The notes under the pieces were generated by a model. The model was given only the letters and a program-made list of their open reading frames with translations, made no database searches and was not told the DNA's origin. A program made the position numbers and the translations under genes. From positions 1-64,000 of the forward strand of contig NZ_VTHB01000004.1 of the NCBI RefSeq assembly GCF_009729205.1: a stretch of DNA of 64,000 bases. Direction: 5' to 3'. Below are positions 44,693 to 54,341 of the stretch, in pieces (position 1 is the first letter of the stretch; each line of letters begins with the position of its first letter). The stretch is from Mycobacteroides sp. CBMA 271. GTDB lineage: Bacteria > Actinomycetota > Actinomycetes > Mycobacteriales > Mycobacteriaceae.

Positions 44693-45928
44693 GTGTCGCA
44701 TTCGCATACCCATTCCCACGTGATGCCGACGGGGCCCGCTCCCTTCGGTTCCACCGCCGCACGGCTCGTGGTTGGACTGCTCGCCGCGATGGGGATCGCG
44801 GTCCTTGTCGGGCTCGTGGCATTGTGGCCTGAGCATCGCACCGTGGACATTCCGTTGCCCTATCAGAATTCCCACGGCGGCGCCGTCACCACCGAGTCGG
44901 GCCAGGTGATGTCGACGCGTATCGGCGAGTGCGGCAGCCTGTCCACCGGGCAGGTGCTCACTGCGGACCCCGTTCCGGGGCAGACGCCGGAGTCGAGCTG
45001 TGCCCTCGACGTCATAGCCATCAGCTCCGGACCGAACTCGGGTGCCAAGACTCAGCTGGAGTTCACCGCAGGTGGTGGGCAGCCGACTCTCACTGCCGGA
45101 GAACATATCCGGATCACTCGGCAGGTTGACGCGCAAGGCGCCACCACCTACAGCTTCTACGACTACGAACGCACCTGGCCGCTGGCTGCCGTTGCCGCGG
45201 CCTTTGCGATCGTCATCTGCCTAGTGGCGCGCTGGCGTGGATTGCGAGCGTTGGTGGGCATCGTGGTGGCATTCCTGGTGCTGGCCGTGTTCCTGCTTCC
45301 CGCGTTGCGTGACGGCGGTCCCGCGTTACCGCTGGCCCTGGTGGCGTCGGGGCTGATCCTGTTCGTCGTCATCTACCTCGCGCACGGAGTGAGCATGCGC
45401 ACCAGCGCGGCACTGCTGGGCACCCTCGCGGCGATGTTGTTCGCGGCGGGACTTTCCTGGGCCGTCATCGAATTGACGCATCTGACCGGCCTGTCCGACG
45501 AGCAGAACAATGAAGTCGCCGCCTACATGGGTGGGGTGTCCATCTCTGGGTTGCTACTCGCCGGGTTCATCATCGGTTCGCTTGGCGTGCTCAACGACGT
45601 GACCGTCACCCAGGCCTCGACGGTCTTTGAACTGGCAGAGCTCGGCGATGGTTCCACCCGTCGGGACGTGTTCCTTGGCGCTATGCGGGTCGGACGTGAT
45701 CACATCGCCAGCACCGTCTACACGCTGGTGCTGGCGTATGCCGGGAACTCCCTGCCGCTGCTGCTGCTGTTCAGCGTCGCGAATCGCTCCCTGGGCGATG
45801 TGCTGACGAGCGAGGGCGTGGCGATCGAGATCGCCAGATCAGCGGTCGGTGGCATTGCCCTGGTGCTGTCGGTTCCGTTGACGACTGCGATCGCGGCAGC
45901 CTTGGCGACGCCGGGCAAGGCGGCCTAA
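44693..45928 (+). CDS. YibE/F-family membrane protein
   Basis: A 411-residue integral membrane protein. The N-terminus is His-rich (SHSHTHSHV). One membrane helix (about 24-45) leads to an extracytoplasmic region of about 115 residues with two cysteines (GECGS, ESSCAL). About eight helices follow (165-400). The conserved YibE/F stretch GVLNDVTVTQASTVFELAE is present. The family is thought to be transporters of unknown substrate. GTG 44693 lies 5 nt after mobA. The stop overlaps the convergent VOC gene by 4 bp. Confidence 0.87.
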   Translation: MSHSHTHSHVMPTGPAPFGSTAARLVVGLLAAMGIAVLVGLVALWPEHRTVDIPLPYQNSHGGAVTTESGQVMSTRIGECGSLSTGQVLTADPVPGQTPESSCALDVIAISSGPNSGAKTQLEFTAGGGQPTLTAGEHIRITRQVDAQGATTYSFYDYERTWPLAAVAAAFAIVICLVARWRGLRALVGIVVAFLVLAVFLLPALRDGGPALPLALVASGLILFVVIYLAHGVSMRTSAALLGTLAAMLFAAGLSWAVIELTHLTGLSDEQNNEVAAYMGGVSISGLLLAGFIIGSLGVLNDVTVTQASTVFELAELGDGSTRRDVFLGAMRVGRDHIASTVYTLVLAYAGNSLPLLLLFSVANRSLGDVLTSEGVAIEIARSAVGGIALVLSVPLTTAIAAALATPGKAA

Positions 45929-46593
45929 CCGAACGCGCAGAACTCGTTTCCGTCTGGGTCGACGAGCACGGTCCAGCGGATATCGGTGTCGGGGCCGCGC
46001 AGTGCACGGGCTCCGTCATGCACCAGCTCGGCGGCGTCGGCCCGCACATCCCAATGCCAGCGGTTCTTCACCACGCGTTGGTCGGGAACGGGCACGAACT
46101 TCCAGATCAGATCGCCCCATCCGGCGCCACCATGCAGCCACCGCAGCTCCCCATTGGAGCCGGGTGTCAGCGTGCCGCCAACGAGACCATGCCACCATTG
46201 GGCGATCTCGACGGGTTTGTCGCTATCGGTGCATACTGCGAAGAGGCGTGCGGGCGTATCGCTTTCAAGGTCCGGATCGAGAAATGCGCAGAACTCGTTG
46301 CCTTCGACATCGGCCATCAGGACCCATTCCGGTTCGTCTGCGAGCGCCGTTGCGCCCAGCGCGGTGAGGTCCTCGACGGCGCGTGCATACACATCGAAAT
46401 GCACGCGGTTCTTGACGGCCTTGGGCTCCGGGACGCGATTGATCCAGATGTCCACGTCTTTGCCGCGCCGGATCAGCGCCTCGCCGGCCTCGTCGATATC
46501 GACCTCCCCGCCGATGGCGGCGGCCCAGAACTTGGCGACGGGCACGGGCAGCGTCGCGTCGATGCAGAAGTCCTTGAGGCTGGCGCTGGGCAT
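45925..46593 (-). CDS. two-domain VOC (glyoxalase/bleomycin-resistance-like) protein
   Basis: A 222-residue protein with two tandem VOC repeats. Each ends in a similar strand: ADVEGNEFCAFLDP in repeat 1 and VDPDGNEFCAFG in repeat 2. KNRVHFDVYA and KNRWHWDVRA give the paired histidines. VOC proteins bind a metal and act on small molecules or sequester drugs; the function here is unknown. The FAD monooxygenase gene ends 9 bp upstream on the same strand, so they probably form one unit. Confidence 0.85.
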   Translation of the reverse strand: MPSASLKDFCIDATLPVPVAKFWAAAIGGEVDIDEAGEALIRRGKDVDIWINRVPEPKAVKNRVHFDVYARAVEDLTALGATALADEPEWVLMADVEGNEFCAFLDPDLESDTPARLFAVCTDSDKPVEIAQWWHGLVGGTLTPGSNGELRWLHGGAGWGDLIWKFVPVPDQRVVKNRWHWDVRADAAELVHDGARALRGPDTDIRWTVLVDPDGNEFCAFG

Positions 46594-46602
46594 AGGCGAA
46601 TC

Positions 46603-47787
46603 CTATGGGCGGCCGAAGGGCCTCGCCGATTTCTCGACTGTTGTGCATGCGTCATATCCGGCGATGCCCTGTAATTGCCGCCAGAACAACGATGCGGGGA
46701 TCCGCCCCGATGCCTTCAGCAGCAGGCCGCTCAACCCCGCGGGCCGCGCGTACGTCGCGTGACCGATCTGGCGGCTTCGGTTGACCACCGCGCGGGTGCG
46801 GGACCTTCGCCGGCGCGCATACTCGCGGAAAGCGCTTGGTAGAGAAGACCGCCCAGAGATCTGAGATACCGCCGCGCCGAGTACCGCGGCGTCTTCAAGG
46901 GATTGGCACCCGCCCTGGCCTAGGTGTGGGCGCATGGGGTGCGCCGCATCGCCCACCAGGACCACTCGCCCGCCGGTGACCCGGCGCAGACGTCCCCGGT
47001 CGAAGATGTCGCCGCGCAGCACCAGCGACTCGTCGCTCTGGCTCAGCAGGTGGGGGATGGGGTCGGCCCATGAGCTGAATTTCCGTGCCAGGTAGGCGAT
47101 TTCGCCGTCGGCGGCACGTTGTGCCTCAAGCGATCGCTCACCGGCGAACCAGTAGGTGCGACCGCCGGACATCGGCAAGTGTCCGAACTCGAGACCCGGT
47201 CCCACGGTGAGTCCCGCCAGCTCCGCGGGTACCTCGATATCGGCGATTCCCCGCCAGGCGGTGTATCCGGAGTACCGGAACGCGAGCGGCCCGTTGAGAT
47301 ACTGCGCCGCGAGTGATCCGATCCCGTCCGCACCGATGACCGCGGATGCGGTGAGTGACTCGCCGTCGGCCAGCTCCACGGAAGTCCCATGCAGCCCGTC
47401 TCGAACGCTGGTCACTCGGGCCCCGTAGCGGACGGTTCCCGGCCTGAGTCGGCTCGCCAGAATCGCGAGGAGTTGATTGCGTTCGGTCACGGCGACGGGC
47501 TCGCCGATCGCCCTGGTGAGCTCGCCGCGGGGAGGCTCTCGCAGGATTCGACCGTCCTGCCAGCGCAGCATGCCGGCCTCCACTCGCGCACTCGCATCAC
47601 GCACGTCGGCGCCGACGCCTAGGGCATCGCAGGCCGCTAAAGCGTTGGGCCACAAGGTAATCGCATAGCCAGCGGAAGTGCCGTCTCGATCATCGAGTAC
47701 CACGACGTCCCGACCGGACTGCTGTAACGCGACTGCGGTGGCAAGGCCGGCGATCCCGGCGCCAACCACGACGATGTGGTCGCTCAT
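46603..47787 (-). CDS. FAD-dependent monooxygenase (PHBH-fold)
   Basis: A 394-residue flavoprotein hydroxylase. It begins with the Rossmann motif GAGIAG (9-14). GADGIGS is the middle DG-type motif, and the second FAD motif VVLVGDAAHPMRPHLGQGG is in place. Such enzymes hydroxylate aromatic or polyketide-like substrates with NAD(P)H; the substrate cannot be read from sequence. ATG 47787 sits at the start of the fold. It is transcribed with the VOC gene, a pairing common in small-molecule modification or resistance. Confidence 0.87.
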   Translation of the reverse strand: MSDHIVVVGAGIAGLATAVALQQSGRDVVVLDDRDGTSAGYAITLWPNALAACDALGVGADVRDASARVEAGMLRWQDGRILREPPRGELTRAIGEPVAVTERNQLLAILASRLRPGTVRYGARVTSVRDGLHGTSVELADGESLTASAVIGADGIGSLAAQYLNGPLAFRYSGYTAWRGIADIEVPAELAGLTVGPGLEFGHLPMSGGRTYWFAGERSLEAQRAADGEIAYLARKFSSWADPIPHLLSQSDESLVLRGDIFDRGRLRRVTGGRVVLVGDAAHPMRPHLGQGGCQSLEDAAVLGAAVSQISGRSSLPSAFREYARRRRSRTRAVVNRSRQIGHATYARPAGLSGLLLKASGRIPASLFWRQLQGIAGYDACTTVEKSARPFGRP

Positions 47788-47915
47788 AGCTCGAACGGTA
47801 TGGGTGGACCCCACAGGGGTAAAGGGTCTGGGTCTGTGATGTTCGGCATTCGTTTACTCGGGACTGATCTGCTTGGCTAAGGTTCACCAAACCAGACATC
47901 TCTAGGAGGAGACCC

Positions 47916-48488
47916 ATGGCCACTCTCGATGAGCTACTCAGCGAGATTCCGACCGATCAGATCGCCGCGCAGCTCGGTGTGGACAACGAGACCGCCGACA
48001 AGGCGATCAAATCCGTGGTTCCGCTGCTGGTAGGCGGCCTGCAGGCCAACGCCGACGACCCGGACAAGGCCGCCGATGTGCAGGCCAACGTCAATGGAGC
48101 CGACCAGGTCTCCGGTGACGCCGTGGTGGCATCGCTGTTCGGCGACAACACCGCCGATGACGTGGCAGTCAAGCTGTCCGGCGCCGGAGCCGGCAACAGC
48201 GACCTGATCAAGCAGCTGCTGCCGATCCTGGCTCCCATCGTGCTGGCCTTCGTCGCCAAGAAGCTCACCGGCGGCGGTGCACAGGCCGCACCCGCTGAGG
48301 CGCCCGCGGCCAGCGGCGGCGGCATCGGCGACATCCTGGGCAACATCCTCGGCAGTGCCGTTGGCGGCGGAGCGGCCCAGGGAGGCAACAACCCGCTCGG
48401 CAGCATCCTGGGCAGCGTGCTCGGCAGCAAGGGCGGAAGCGACGCGCTCGGCAGCATCCTCGGCGGGCTGCTCGGCGGCAAGAAGTAA
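47916..48488 (+). CDS. DUF937 protein
   Basis: A 190-residue protein. The N-terminal region is acidic and helical (MATLDELLSEIPTDQIAAQL). The middle holds LLPILAPIVLAFVAKKLTGG. The C-terminal 60 residues are made of repeated Gly-Ser-Ile-Leu-Gly units (LGSILGSVLGS, LGSILGGLLGG), as in DUF937/YidB-like proteins. The repeats may stack or associate with membranes; the role is unknown. A near-consensus AGGAGGA (47904-47910) suggests strong translation, and a clear terminator follows, so it is an independent and probably well-expressed gene. Confidence 0.85.
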   Translation: MATLDELLSEIPTDQIAAQLGVDNETADKAIKSVVPLLVGGLQANADDPDKAADVQANVNGADQVSGDAVVASLFGDNTADDVAVKLSGAGAGNSDLIKQLLPILAPIVLAFVAKKLTGGGAQAAPAEAPAASGGGIGDILGNILGSAVGGGAAQGGNNPLGSILGSVLGSKGGSDALGSILGGLLGGKK

Positions 48489-48503
48489 CCACGCAACAGC
48501 ACA

Positions 48504-48540
48504 CGGAACCACCCGGAGCCTTACGGCCCGGGTGGTTCCG
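48504..48540 (+). terminator. hairpin terminator after the DUF937 gene
   Basis: CGGAACCACCCGG (48504-48516) pairs perfectly with CCGGGTGGTTCCG (48528-48540) across an 11-nt loop, 15 bp after the stop. Confidence 0.78.
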
Positions 48541-48547
48541 TCGTGTG

Positions 48548-48986
48548 ATGGCCCGTCCACCCGGATGGATTCTGCTGGGGGCCGCCGTGTTGGTGTGCGG
48601 TGCCGCTCTGTGGGGAGCCTCCTATCCGGGTGGTGACTTCCTGCTCTTGATACTGGTGGGCTACCTGGTGGCGGCGATCGCGATCGTGTGGGTACTGCGC
48701 ACGTTTTCCCACCTACGCCATGCGGGCATCCGGTCATGGGCTCGATACGACCGCATGGCGTCGGGTGGTGGCGGTCCCCATCGTCATGGCGATCACGATG
48801 CTGGTTGTCGGTTTCGAGGTTCCGATGCGTGTGCGCTTTGAACAGGCGCGCGGCGACTTCGAGGGTGTCGTTAGGGCCATCAACGAGGGCGTGGGTACGC
48901 CCACTCGTCGGCAGCTGGCACGTATTCAGCGCCGATATGTTCTGAGCCGCTCGGCGCGCGAAAATGCCCGTGGGAAAAGGGCGTGA
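48548..48986 (+). pseudogene. membrane protein gene with an apparent single-base frameshift
   Basis: Two overlapping frames read like one protein. The first, from ATG 48548, gives two membrane helices (WILLGAAVLVCGAALWG, LLLILVGYLVAAIAIVWVL) and then SWARYDR before turning into unlikely sequence. The second frame, displaced by one base, gives WRRVVAVPIVMAITMLVVG, a third helix, and a charged tail ending ENARGKRA at 48986. Removing one base near 48751-48760 would join them into about 146 residues. It may be a real mutation, a sequencing error, or two genes. The function is unknown. valS starts 23 bp downstream. Confidence 0.6.
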
Positions 48987-49009
48987 CCGGCAACCCTAGA
49001 ATCTGATGG

Positions 49010-51649
49010 GTGACCCAAAGCCCTGACACGAACGCCGCCAGCTCCCTGCCCACCTCGTGGGACCCGGGAGCGGTAGAGGCGGACCTCTACCAGGGCTGGG
49101 TCGATGCCGGATATTTCACGGCCGACCCCACCAGTGACAAGCCCGGCTACTCGATCGTGTTGCCACCCCCCAACGTCACCGGCAGCCTGCACATGGGGCA
49201 CGCGCTCGACCACACGCTCATGGACGCGCTGACCCGCCGCAAACGCATGCAGGGCTATGAGGTGCTGTGGCTGCCGGGTATGGACCACGCAGGCATTGCC
49301 ACCCAGTCCGTGGTGGAGAAGCAGCTCGCCGCCGACGGCAAGACCAAAGAGGACTTCGGCCGTGAGCTGTTCATCGAGAAGGTGTGGGACTGGAAGCGTG
49401 AGTCCGGCGGCACCATCGGCGGCCAGATGCGGCGGCTCGGCGACGGTGTCGACTGGAGCCGCGACCGGTTCACCATGGACGAGGGCCTGTCCCGTGCGGT
49501 GCGCACCATCTTCAAGAAGCTGTTTGACGCCGGACTGATCTACCGCGCCGAACGGCTGGTCAACTGGTCACCCGAGCTGAAGACCGCCATCTCCGACCTG
49601 GAGGTGAAATACGAAGAGGTCGAGGGCGAACTGGTCTCCTTCCGGTACGGCTCCCTCAACGACAGCGAGCCGCACCTGGTGGTGGCCACCACGCGGCTGG
49701 AGACGATGCTGGGGGACACCGCCATCGCGGTGCACCCCGACGATGAGCGGTACCGGCATCTGATTGGCACCGAGCTGCCGCATCCATTCCAGGACCGCAG
49801 CATCCCTATCGTCGCCGACACCCACGTCGACCCCGAATTCGGCACCGGTGCCGTCAAGGTCACCCCCGCACACGATCCCAACGACTTCGAGATCGGACTG
49901 CGGCACGGCCTGTCGATGCCGACGATCATGGACATCCACGGCCGGATCTGCGACAGCGGAACGCAATTCGACGGTATGGACCGGTTCGAGGCGCGGGTCA
50001 AGGTCCGCGAGGCGCTGGCCGAACAGGGCCGCATCGTCGCCGAGAAGCGCCCGTACCTGCACAGCGTCGGACACTCGGAGCGCTCCGGGGAGGCCATCGA
50101 GCCGCGTCTGTCCCTGCAGTGGTGGGTCAAGGTCGAGTCGTTGGCCAAGGCCGCCGGTGATGCGGTTCGCAGCGGTGACACCGTGATTCACCCGGCCAGC
50201 CTGGAACCGCGCTGGTTCGCCTGGGTGGACGATATGCATGACTGGTGTATTTCCCGTCAGCTGTGGTGGGGCCATCGCATCCCGATCTGGCATGGTCCGA
50301 ACGGCGAGATCGTCTGTTTGGGGCCCGACGAGACCGCACCCGAGGGCTACGAGCAGGACCCGGATGTGCTGGACACCTGGTTCTCCTCGGCGCTGTGGCC
50401 GTTCTCCACCATGGGTTGGCCCGAGGCCAGCCCGGAGCTGGAGAAGTTCTATCCCACAAGCGTTCTCGTCACCGGATACGACATCCTGTTCTTCTGGGTG
50501 GCGCGCATGATGATGTTCGGCACCTTTGTGGCCGGGGATCCGGCACTGGGCGATGCCCGCGTCCCATTCCAGAACGTCTTCCTACACGGCCTGATCCGCG
50601 ATCAATTCGGTCAGAAGATGAGCAAGTCCAAGGGCAACGGTATTGACCCGCTGGATTGGGTGGAAGGTTTCGGCGCCGACGCGCTGCGCTTCACCCTGGC
50701 CCGGGGTGCCAGCCCCGGCGGTGATCTGTCCGTCGGGGAGGACGCCGCGCGCGCTTCACGCAACTTCACCACGAAGTTGTTCAACGCCACGCGTTTTGCG
50801 CTGATGAACGGTGCCGCGCTGGGGGCGCTGCCCGCCGCAGACGAGCTCACCGATGCCGATCGGTGGATCCTGGGGCGCCTGGAACAGGTGCGGGTCGAGG
50901 TGGACAGGGCGCTGGATCGCTACGAGTTCAGTGTGGCCTGCGAGGCGCTGTACCACTTCGCGTGGGACGAGTTCTGTGACTGGTACCTGGAATTGGCGAA
51001 GGTCCAAATGGCCGACCGCCCCGACGGCACCCGCGTGGTGCTCGCGACGGTGCTGGACACGCTGTTGCGGCTGCTGCACCCGGTGATCCCCTTTGTCACC
51101 GAGGTGCTCTGGAAGACCGTCACTGGCCAGGAGTCAGTGGTAATCGCGGCATGGCCGACAGACTCCGGCGTGGAGCTGGATAGCGTTGCCACACAGCGCA
51201 TTGCCGATATGCAGAAGCTGGTGACCGAGGTTCGGCGGTTCCGCAGCGACCAGGGGCTTGGTGACCGGCAGAAGGTTGCGGCGCGTCTTGCCGGAGTCTC
51301 GGAGGCCGGATTGGACGGGCAGCTGGCCGCGGTGACCTCGCTGGCCTGGCTGACGCCGGCCGAGGACGGGTTCAGCCCGACGGCATCGGTCGAGGTGCGG
51401 CTGTCCGGCTCCACCGTCACTGTCGAGGTGGATACCTCCGGCACCGTTGACGTCGAAGCCGAGCGCCGCCGACTGGAGAAGGATCTGGCCGCGGCTCGCA
51501 AGGAACTCGACGGCACCACAAGCAAACTGGGCAATGACGCGTTCCTGGCCAAGGCGCCCGACGCGGTCGTCGACAAGATCCGCGCCCGCCAGCAGGTGGC
51601 TTCCGAAGAGGTCGAGCGGATCACCGCCCGTTTGGCGGGGCTGCGATGA
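49010..51649 (+). CDS. valS: valyl-tRNA synthetase
   Basis: An 879-residue class I synthetase. The HIGH-type motif is HMGH (61-64, in [14 protein letters not shown]), and KMSKS is at 536-540. The editing domain lies between ([15 protein letters not shown]). The anticodon-binding domain and the C-terminal coiled coil ([18 protein letters not shown]) complete the normal length. It charges tRNA-Val and hydrolyses mischarged Thr. The start is GTG 49010. An ATGA overlap couples it to folC, as in other mycobacteria. Confidence 0.97.
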   Translation: MTQSPDTNAASSLPTSWDPGAVEADLYQGWVDAGYFTADPTSDKPGYSIVLPPPNVTGSLHMGHALDHTLMDALTRRKRMQGYEVLWLPGMDHAGIATQSVVEKQLAADGKTKEDFGRELFIEKVWDWKRESGGTIGGQMRRLGDGVDWSRDRFTMDEGLSRAVRTIFKKLFDAGLIYRAERLVNWSPELKTAISDLEVKYEEVEGELVSFRYGSLNDSEPHLVVATTRLETMLGDTAIAVHPDDERYRHLIGTELPHPFQDRSIPIVADTHVDPEFGTGAVKVTPAHDPNDFEIGLRHGLSMPTIMDIHGRICDSGTQFDGMDRFEARVKVREALAEQGRIVAEKRPYLHSVGHSERSGEAIEPRLSLQWWVKVESLAKAAGDAVRSGDTVIHPASLEPRWFAWVDDMHDWCISRQLWWGHRIPIWHGPNGEIVCLGPDETAPEGYEQDPDVLDTWFSSALWPFSTMGWPEASPELEKFYPTSVLVTGYDILFFWVARMMMFGTFVAGDPALGDARVPFQNVFLHGLIRDQFGQKMSKSKGNGIDPLDWVEGFGADALRFTLARGASPGGDLSVGEDAARASRNFTTKLFNATRFALMNGAALGALPAADELTDADRWILGRLEQVRVEVDRALDRYEFSVACEALYHFAWDEFCDWYLELAKVQMADRPDGTRVVLATVLDTLLRLLHPVIPFVTEVLWKTVTGQESVVIAAWPTDSGVELDSVATQRIADMQKLVTEVRRFRSDQGLGDRQKVAARLAGVSEAGLDGQLAAVTSLAWLTPAEDGFSPTASVEVRLSGSTVTVEVDTSGTVDVEAERRRLEKDLAAARKELDGTTSKLGNDAFLAKAPDAVVDKIRARQQVASEEVERITARLAGLR

Positions 51650-53085
51650 CGGAGCTGCCCGAGTTCTCCGAACCCTCACCCGACGAGATTGCGGCCCTGC
51701 TGCAGGTCGAGTACCTGCTTGACCAGCGGTGGCCGGAAACCAAGATCGAGCCGTCGACCGACCGCATTGTCGCGCTGATGGAGCTACTGGGTTCACCGCA
51801 GCTCGCCTATCCATCGATCCACGTTGCCGGGACCAACGGCAAGACCTCGGTGACGCGGATGATTGATGCGCTCTTGGTCGCGATGCACCGGCGCACGGGC
51901 CGCGCTACCAGCCCGCACCTGCAGTCCGCGGTCGAGCGCATTGCCATTGACGGACAACCGATCTCACCGGCGCAGTACGTGGAGACGTACGCCGAGATGG
52001 AACCGTTCGTGGAAATGGTCGACAGGCAGTCGCAGGAGCAGGGCGGGCCGGCGATGAGCAAGTTTGAGGTGCTCACCGCCATGACCTTCGTCGCGTTCGC
52101 GGACGCCCCTGTTGATATCGCCGTGGTGGAGGTCGGGCTCGGTGGGCGCTGGGACGCCACGAACATCATCGACGCTCCGGTTGCCGTCATCACCCCGATC
52201 GGTATCGACCACGTCGAATTCCTGGGATCGGACGTAGCGACGATCGCCTCGGAAAAGGCCGGAATCATCAAGCGGCACAAGCTCGACGCTATGACCGGCG
52301 AAGCCGGTGCCGACACGGTGGCCGTGATTGCGCAGCAGACCCCCGAGGCCATGGAGGTGCTGCTGCGCCAGACCGTGGAAGCGGATGCTGCGGTGGCCCG
52401 GGAAGGCTCGGAGTTCTCGGTGGTGTCCCGGCAGGTGGCCGTCGGTGGACAGATGCTCGAACTGCAGGGTCTTGGCGGGGTGTACTCGGATATCTTCCTG
52501 CCCCTGCACGGCGAGCATCAGGCGCATAACGCGGCGGTCGCGTTGGCGGCGGTGGAGGCGTTCTTCGGCGCGGGCGCCGAGCGTCAGCTCGATATCGATG
52601 CCGTGCGAGCGGGTTTCGCATCGGTGATCGTGCCGGGACGGTTGGAGCGCGTGCGCAGCGCGCCCGCGGTCTTTCTGGACGCCGCCCACAATCCGCACGG
52701 TGCGGCGGCCTTGGCCGACACTCTGCAATCGGAATTCGACTTCCGGAGTCTGGTCGGCGTCATCAGTGTGATGGCCGATAAGGACGTCACCGGAATTCTT
52801 GCCGCGCTCGAACCGGCCTTCGACCAGATCGTGGTGACGCACAACGGTTCTCGGCGCGCCATGGATGTGGAAGAACTGGCTGCGCTGTCGATTGAAATCT
52901 TTGGCGAAGACCGCGTTGTCGTCGCACCCACATTGCTTGACGCCGTGGAAACCGCCACCGCGATGGTGGAGGAAGCGGCCGAAGATGGGGGAGCGGACGG
53001 CTTTTCGGGTACCGGCATTGTCATCACCGGATCGGTTGTCACCGCGGGCGCCGCGCGGACGCTGTTCGGAAAGGATCCACAGTGA
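51646..53085 (+). CDS. folC: folylpolyglutamate synthase / dihydrofolate synthase
   Basis: A 479-residue Mur-ligase-fold enzyme. The P-loop is GTNGKTS (62-68). [12 protein letters not shown] and [11 protein letters not shown] are the family's Mg and folate motifs, and [16 protein letters not shown] lies in the C-terminal domain. It adds glutamates to folates, and in bacteria often also makes dihydrofolate. It is coupled to valS upstream and to the DUF4233 gene downstream by 4-bp overlaps. Confidence 0.96.
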   Translation: MTELPEFSEPSPDEIAALLQVEYLLDQRWPETKIEPSTDRIVALMELLGSPQLAYPSIHVAGTNGKTSVTRMIDALLVAMHRRTGRATSPHLQSAVERIAIDGQPISPAQYVETYAEMEPFVEMVDRQSQEQGGPAMSKFEVLTAMTFVAFADAPVDIAVVEVGLGGRWDATNIIDAPVAVITPIGIDHVEFLGSDVATIASEKAGIIKRHKLDAMTGEAGADTVAVIAQQTPEAMEVLLRQTVEADAAVAREGSEFSVVSRQVAVGGQMLELQGLGGVYSDIFLPLHGEHQAHNAAVALAAVEAFFGAGAERQLDIDAVRAGFASVIVPGRLERVRSAPAVFLDAAHNPHGAAALADTLQSEFDFRSLVGVISVMADKDVTGILAALEPAFDQIVVTHNGSRRAMDVEELAALSIEIFGEDRVVVAPTLLDAVETATAMVEEAAEDGGADGFSGTGIVITGSVVTAGAARTLFGKDPQ

Positions 53086-53516
53086 GCAATCCAGAGGGTG
53101 GAACGCCACCGCCTGATCCGTGGCGCAGTTTCCGCGGGGTAATGGCGGGCACGCTGATCCTGGAGTCGATTGTGGTGCTCCTGGCCGTCCCGGTGGTCAA
53201 GATGGTCGGCGGCGGGCTGACACCGTTTTCGCTGACCTACCTCGTCGCGGTCGCCGTGGCCATGATCCTGCTGTGCGGTATGCAGGGTCGGCCCTGGGCG
53301 CTGCAGGCCAACTTGGCGCTGCAGGTGGTCCTGGTCGCGGGATTCTTCGTCCACGCCGCCATCGGCTTCGTCGGGCTACTTTTCCTTGGCGTCTGGCTGT
53401 TGATTTGGTACATGCGCAACCAGGTCCGCGACCGTCAACGGCGGGGCGAGCTGCCTGGAGCCGCGGGGCCGGCGACATCCAAGCCGGGTCAGCAGACACC
53501 CCCTACCGACCAGTAG
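53082..53516 (+). CDS. DUF4233 membrane protein (Rv2446c position)
   Basis: A 144-residue integral membrane protein with about four helices between residues 20 and 110 ([51 protein letters not shown]). The tail is Pro/Gly-rich and cytoplasmic. DUF4233 proteins always accompany folC in mycobacteria; the function is unknown. GTG 53082 overlaps the folC stop by 4 bp. ndk follows after 10 bp, so valS-folC-DUF4233-ndk looks like one transcript. Confidence 0.88.
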   Translation: MSNPEGGTPPPDPWRSFRGVMAGTLILESIVVLLAVPVVKMVGGGLTPFSLTYLVAVAVAMILLCGMQGRPWALQANLALQVVLVAGFFVHAAIGFVGLLFLGVWLLIWYMRNQVRDRQRRGELPGAAGPATSKPGQQTPPTDQ

Positions 53517-53526
53517 GCTGTCGCCC

Positions 53527-53937
53527 GTGACTGAGCGGACGCTGGTTTTGATCAAGCCCGATGGTGTGCGGCGGGGACTTGTCGGTGAGGTGCTGAACCG
53601 GATTGAGCGCAAGGGCCTGACGTTGGTCGCCCTCGAGCTTAAGAACGTCAGCGAGTCGCTGGCCCGGGCGCATTACGCGGAGCATGAGGACAAGCCGTTC
53701 TTCGGCTCGCTGCTCGACTTCATCACCTCCGGACCTGTGGTGGCGGCCGTACTGGAGGGGCCGCGTGCCATCCCCGCGTTCCGCCAGATCGCCGGCGGCA
53801 CCGACCCGGTGGAGAAGGCTGCGACCGGCAGCATCCGTGGCGACTTCGCTTTGGAGACCCAGGAAAACCTGGTGCACGGATCCGACTCGCCCGAGTCGGC
53901 AGCGCGGGAGATCGCGCTCTGGTTTCCCGCCCTCTGA
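53527..53937 (+). CDS. ndk: nucleoside diphosphate kinase
   Basis: A 136-residue [21 protein letters not shown] opens the fold, and the phosphate-carrying histidine is H117 in ENLVHGSDS. It transfers phosphate from ATP to other (d)NDPs. Length and motifs are those of the mycobacterial NdkA. A long hairpin just after the stop (53962-54017) probably ends the valS-ndk transcript. Confidence 0.97.
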   Translation: MTERTLVLIKPDGVRRGLVGEVLNRIERKGLTLVALELKNVSESLARAHYAEHEDKPFFGSLLDFITSGPVVAAVLEGPRAIPAFRQIAGGTDPVEKAATGSIRGDFALETQENLVHGSDSPESAAREIALWFPAL

Positions 53938-54341
53938 CCCAATCCCTCTGAACTGAATCCGCGAGTGTGCGGTTTGCGTCGGTTTCCCACGAAATCTCGA
54001 CGTAAATCGCACACTCGTTTGGGTTTGTGACCATGCGGATCGCGCGGGTTGACGGCCTGGTGCCCGTCGTCTGATTCGTATGGGATACTGAGTGTGGGCC
54101 ACGGCACTTCAACCCCACTAGGGGCTGGCCGGAAGCCCGAATGACGGCACGGCGAGCGCGACTGCCAGCATAATCGGCATTGCAGCACGTCAAGCCATCA
54201 TTCCAGCCAGGCACTGAGTGGGTTCGCAGTTGCGGATCGCTTGGAGCGAGACCACACAAACCCGGACCTAGCCCGGGTACATAGAGAGAAAGCCCTCGCG
54301 TGGCCGCGTCGAATGACGCGCCCGGGGGCTTAGGAGAATAA
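53938..54341. other. 404-bp intergenic region ndk / rne with rne leader
   Basis: No gene. The first part holds a long hairpin. TTGACG at 54049-54054 could be a -35 element, but no -10 sits at the right distance, so I do not call a promoter. The last 90 bases can fold into hairpins: ACCCGG 54260-54265 with CCGGGT 54273-54278, and AAGCCC 54290-54295 with GGGCTT 54326-54331, which encloses GCGTC/GACGC. These would form the rne 5' leader, a feature used for autoregulation in other bacteria. Confidence 0.5.
53962..54017. terminator. long hairpin after ndk
   Basis: Arms 53962-53981 and 53998-54017 match at 18 of 20 positions, and the other two are G-U pairs, around a 16-nt loop. The outer ends are CGAGTGTG/CACACTCG, as at 43021-43048. 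No T-run follows. Confidence 0.65.

Noticed and set aside
54049..54089. Promoter with TTGACG for rne
   Set aside because: The nearest -10-like sequence (TATGGG) is 24 bp away, too far for a standard sigma-70 type promoter.
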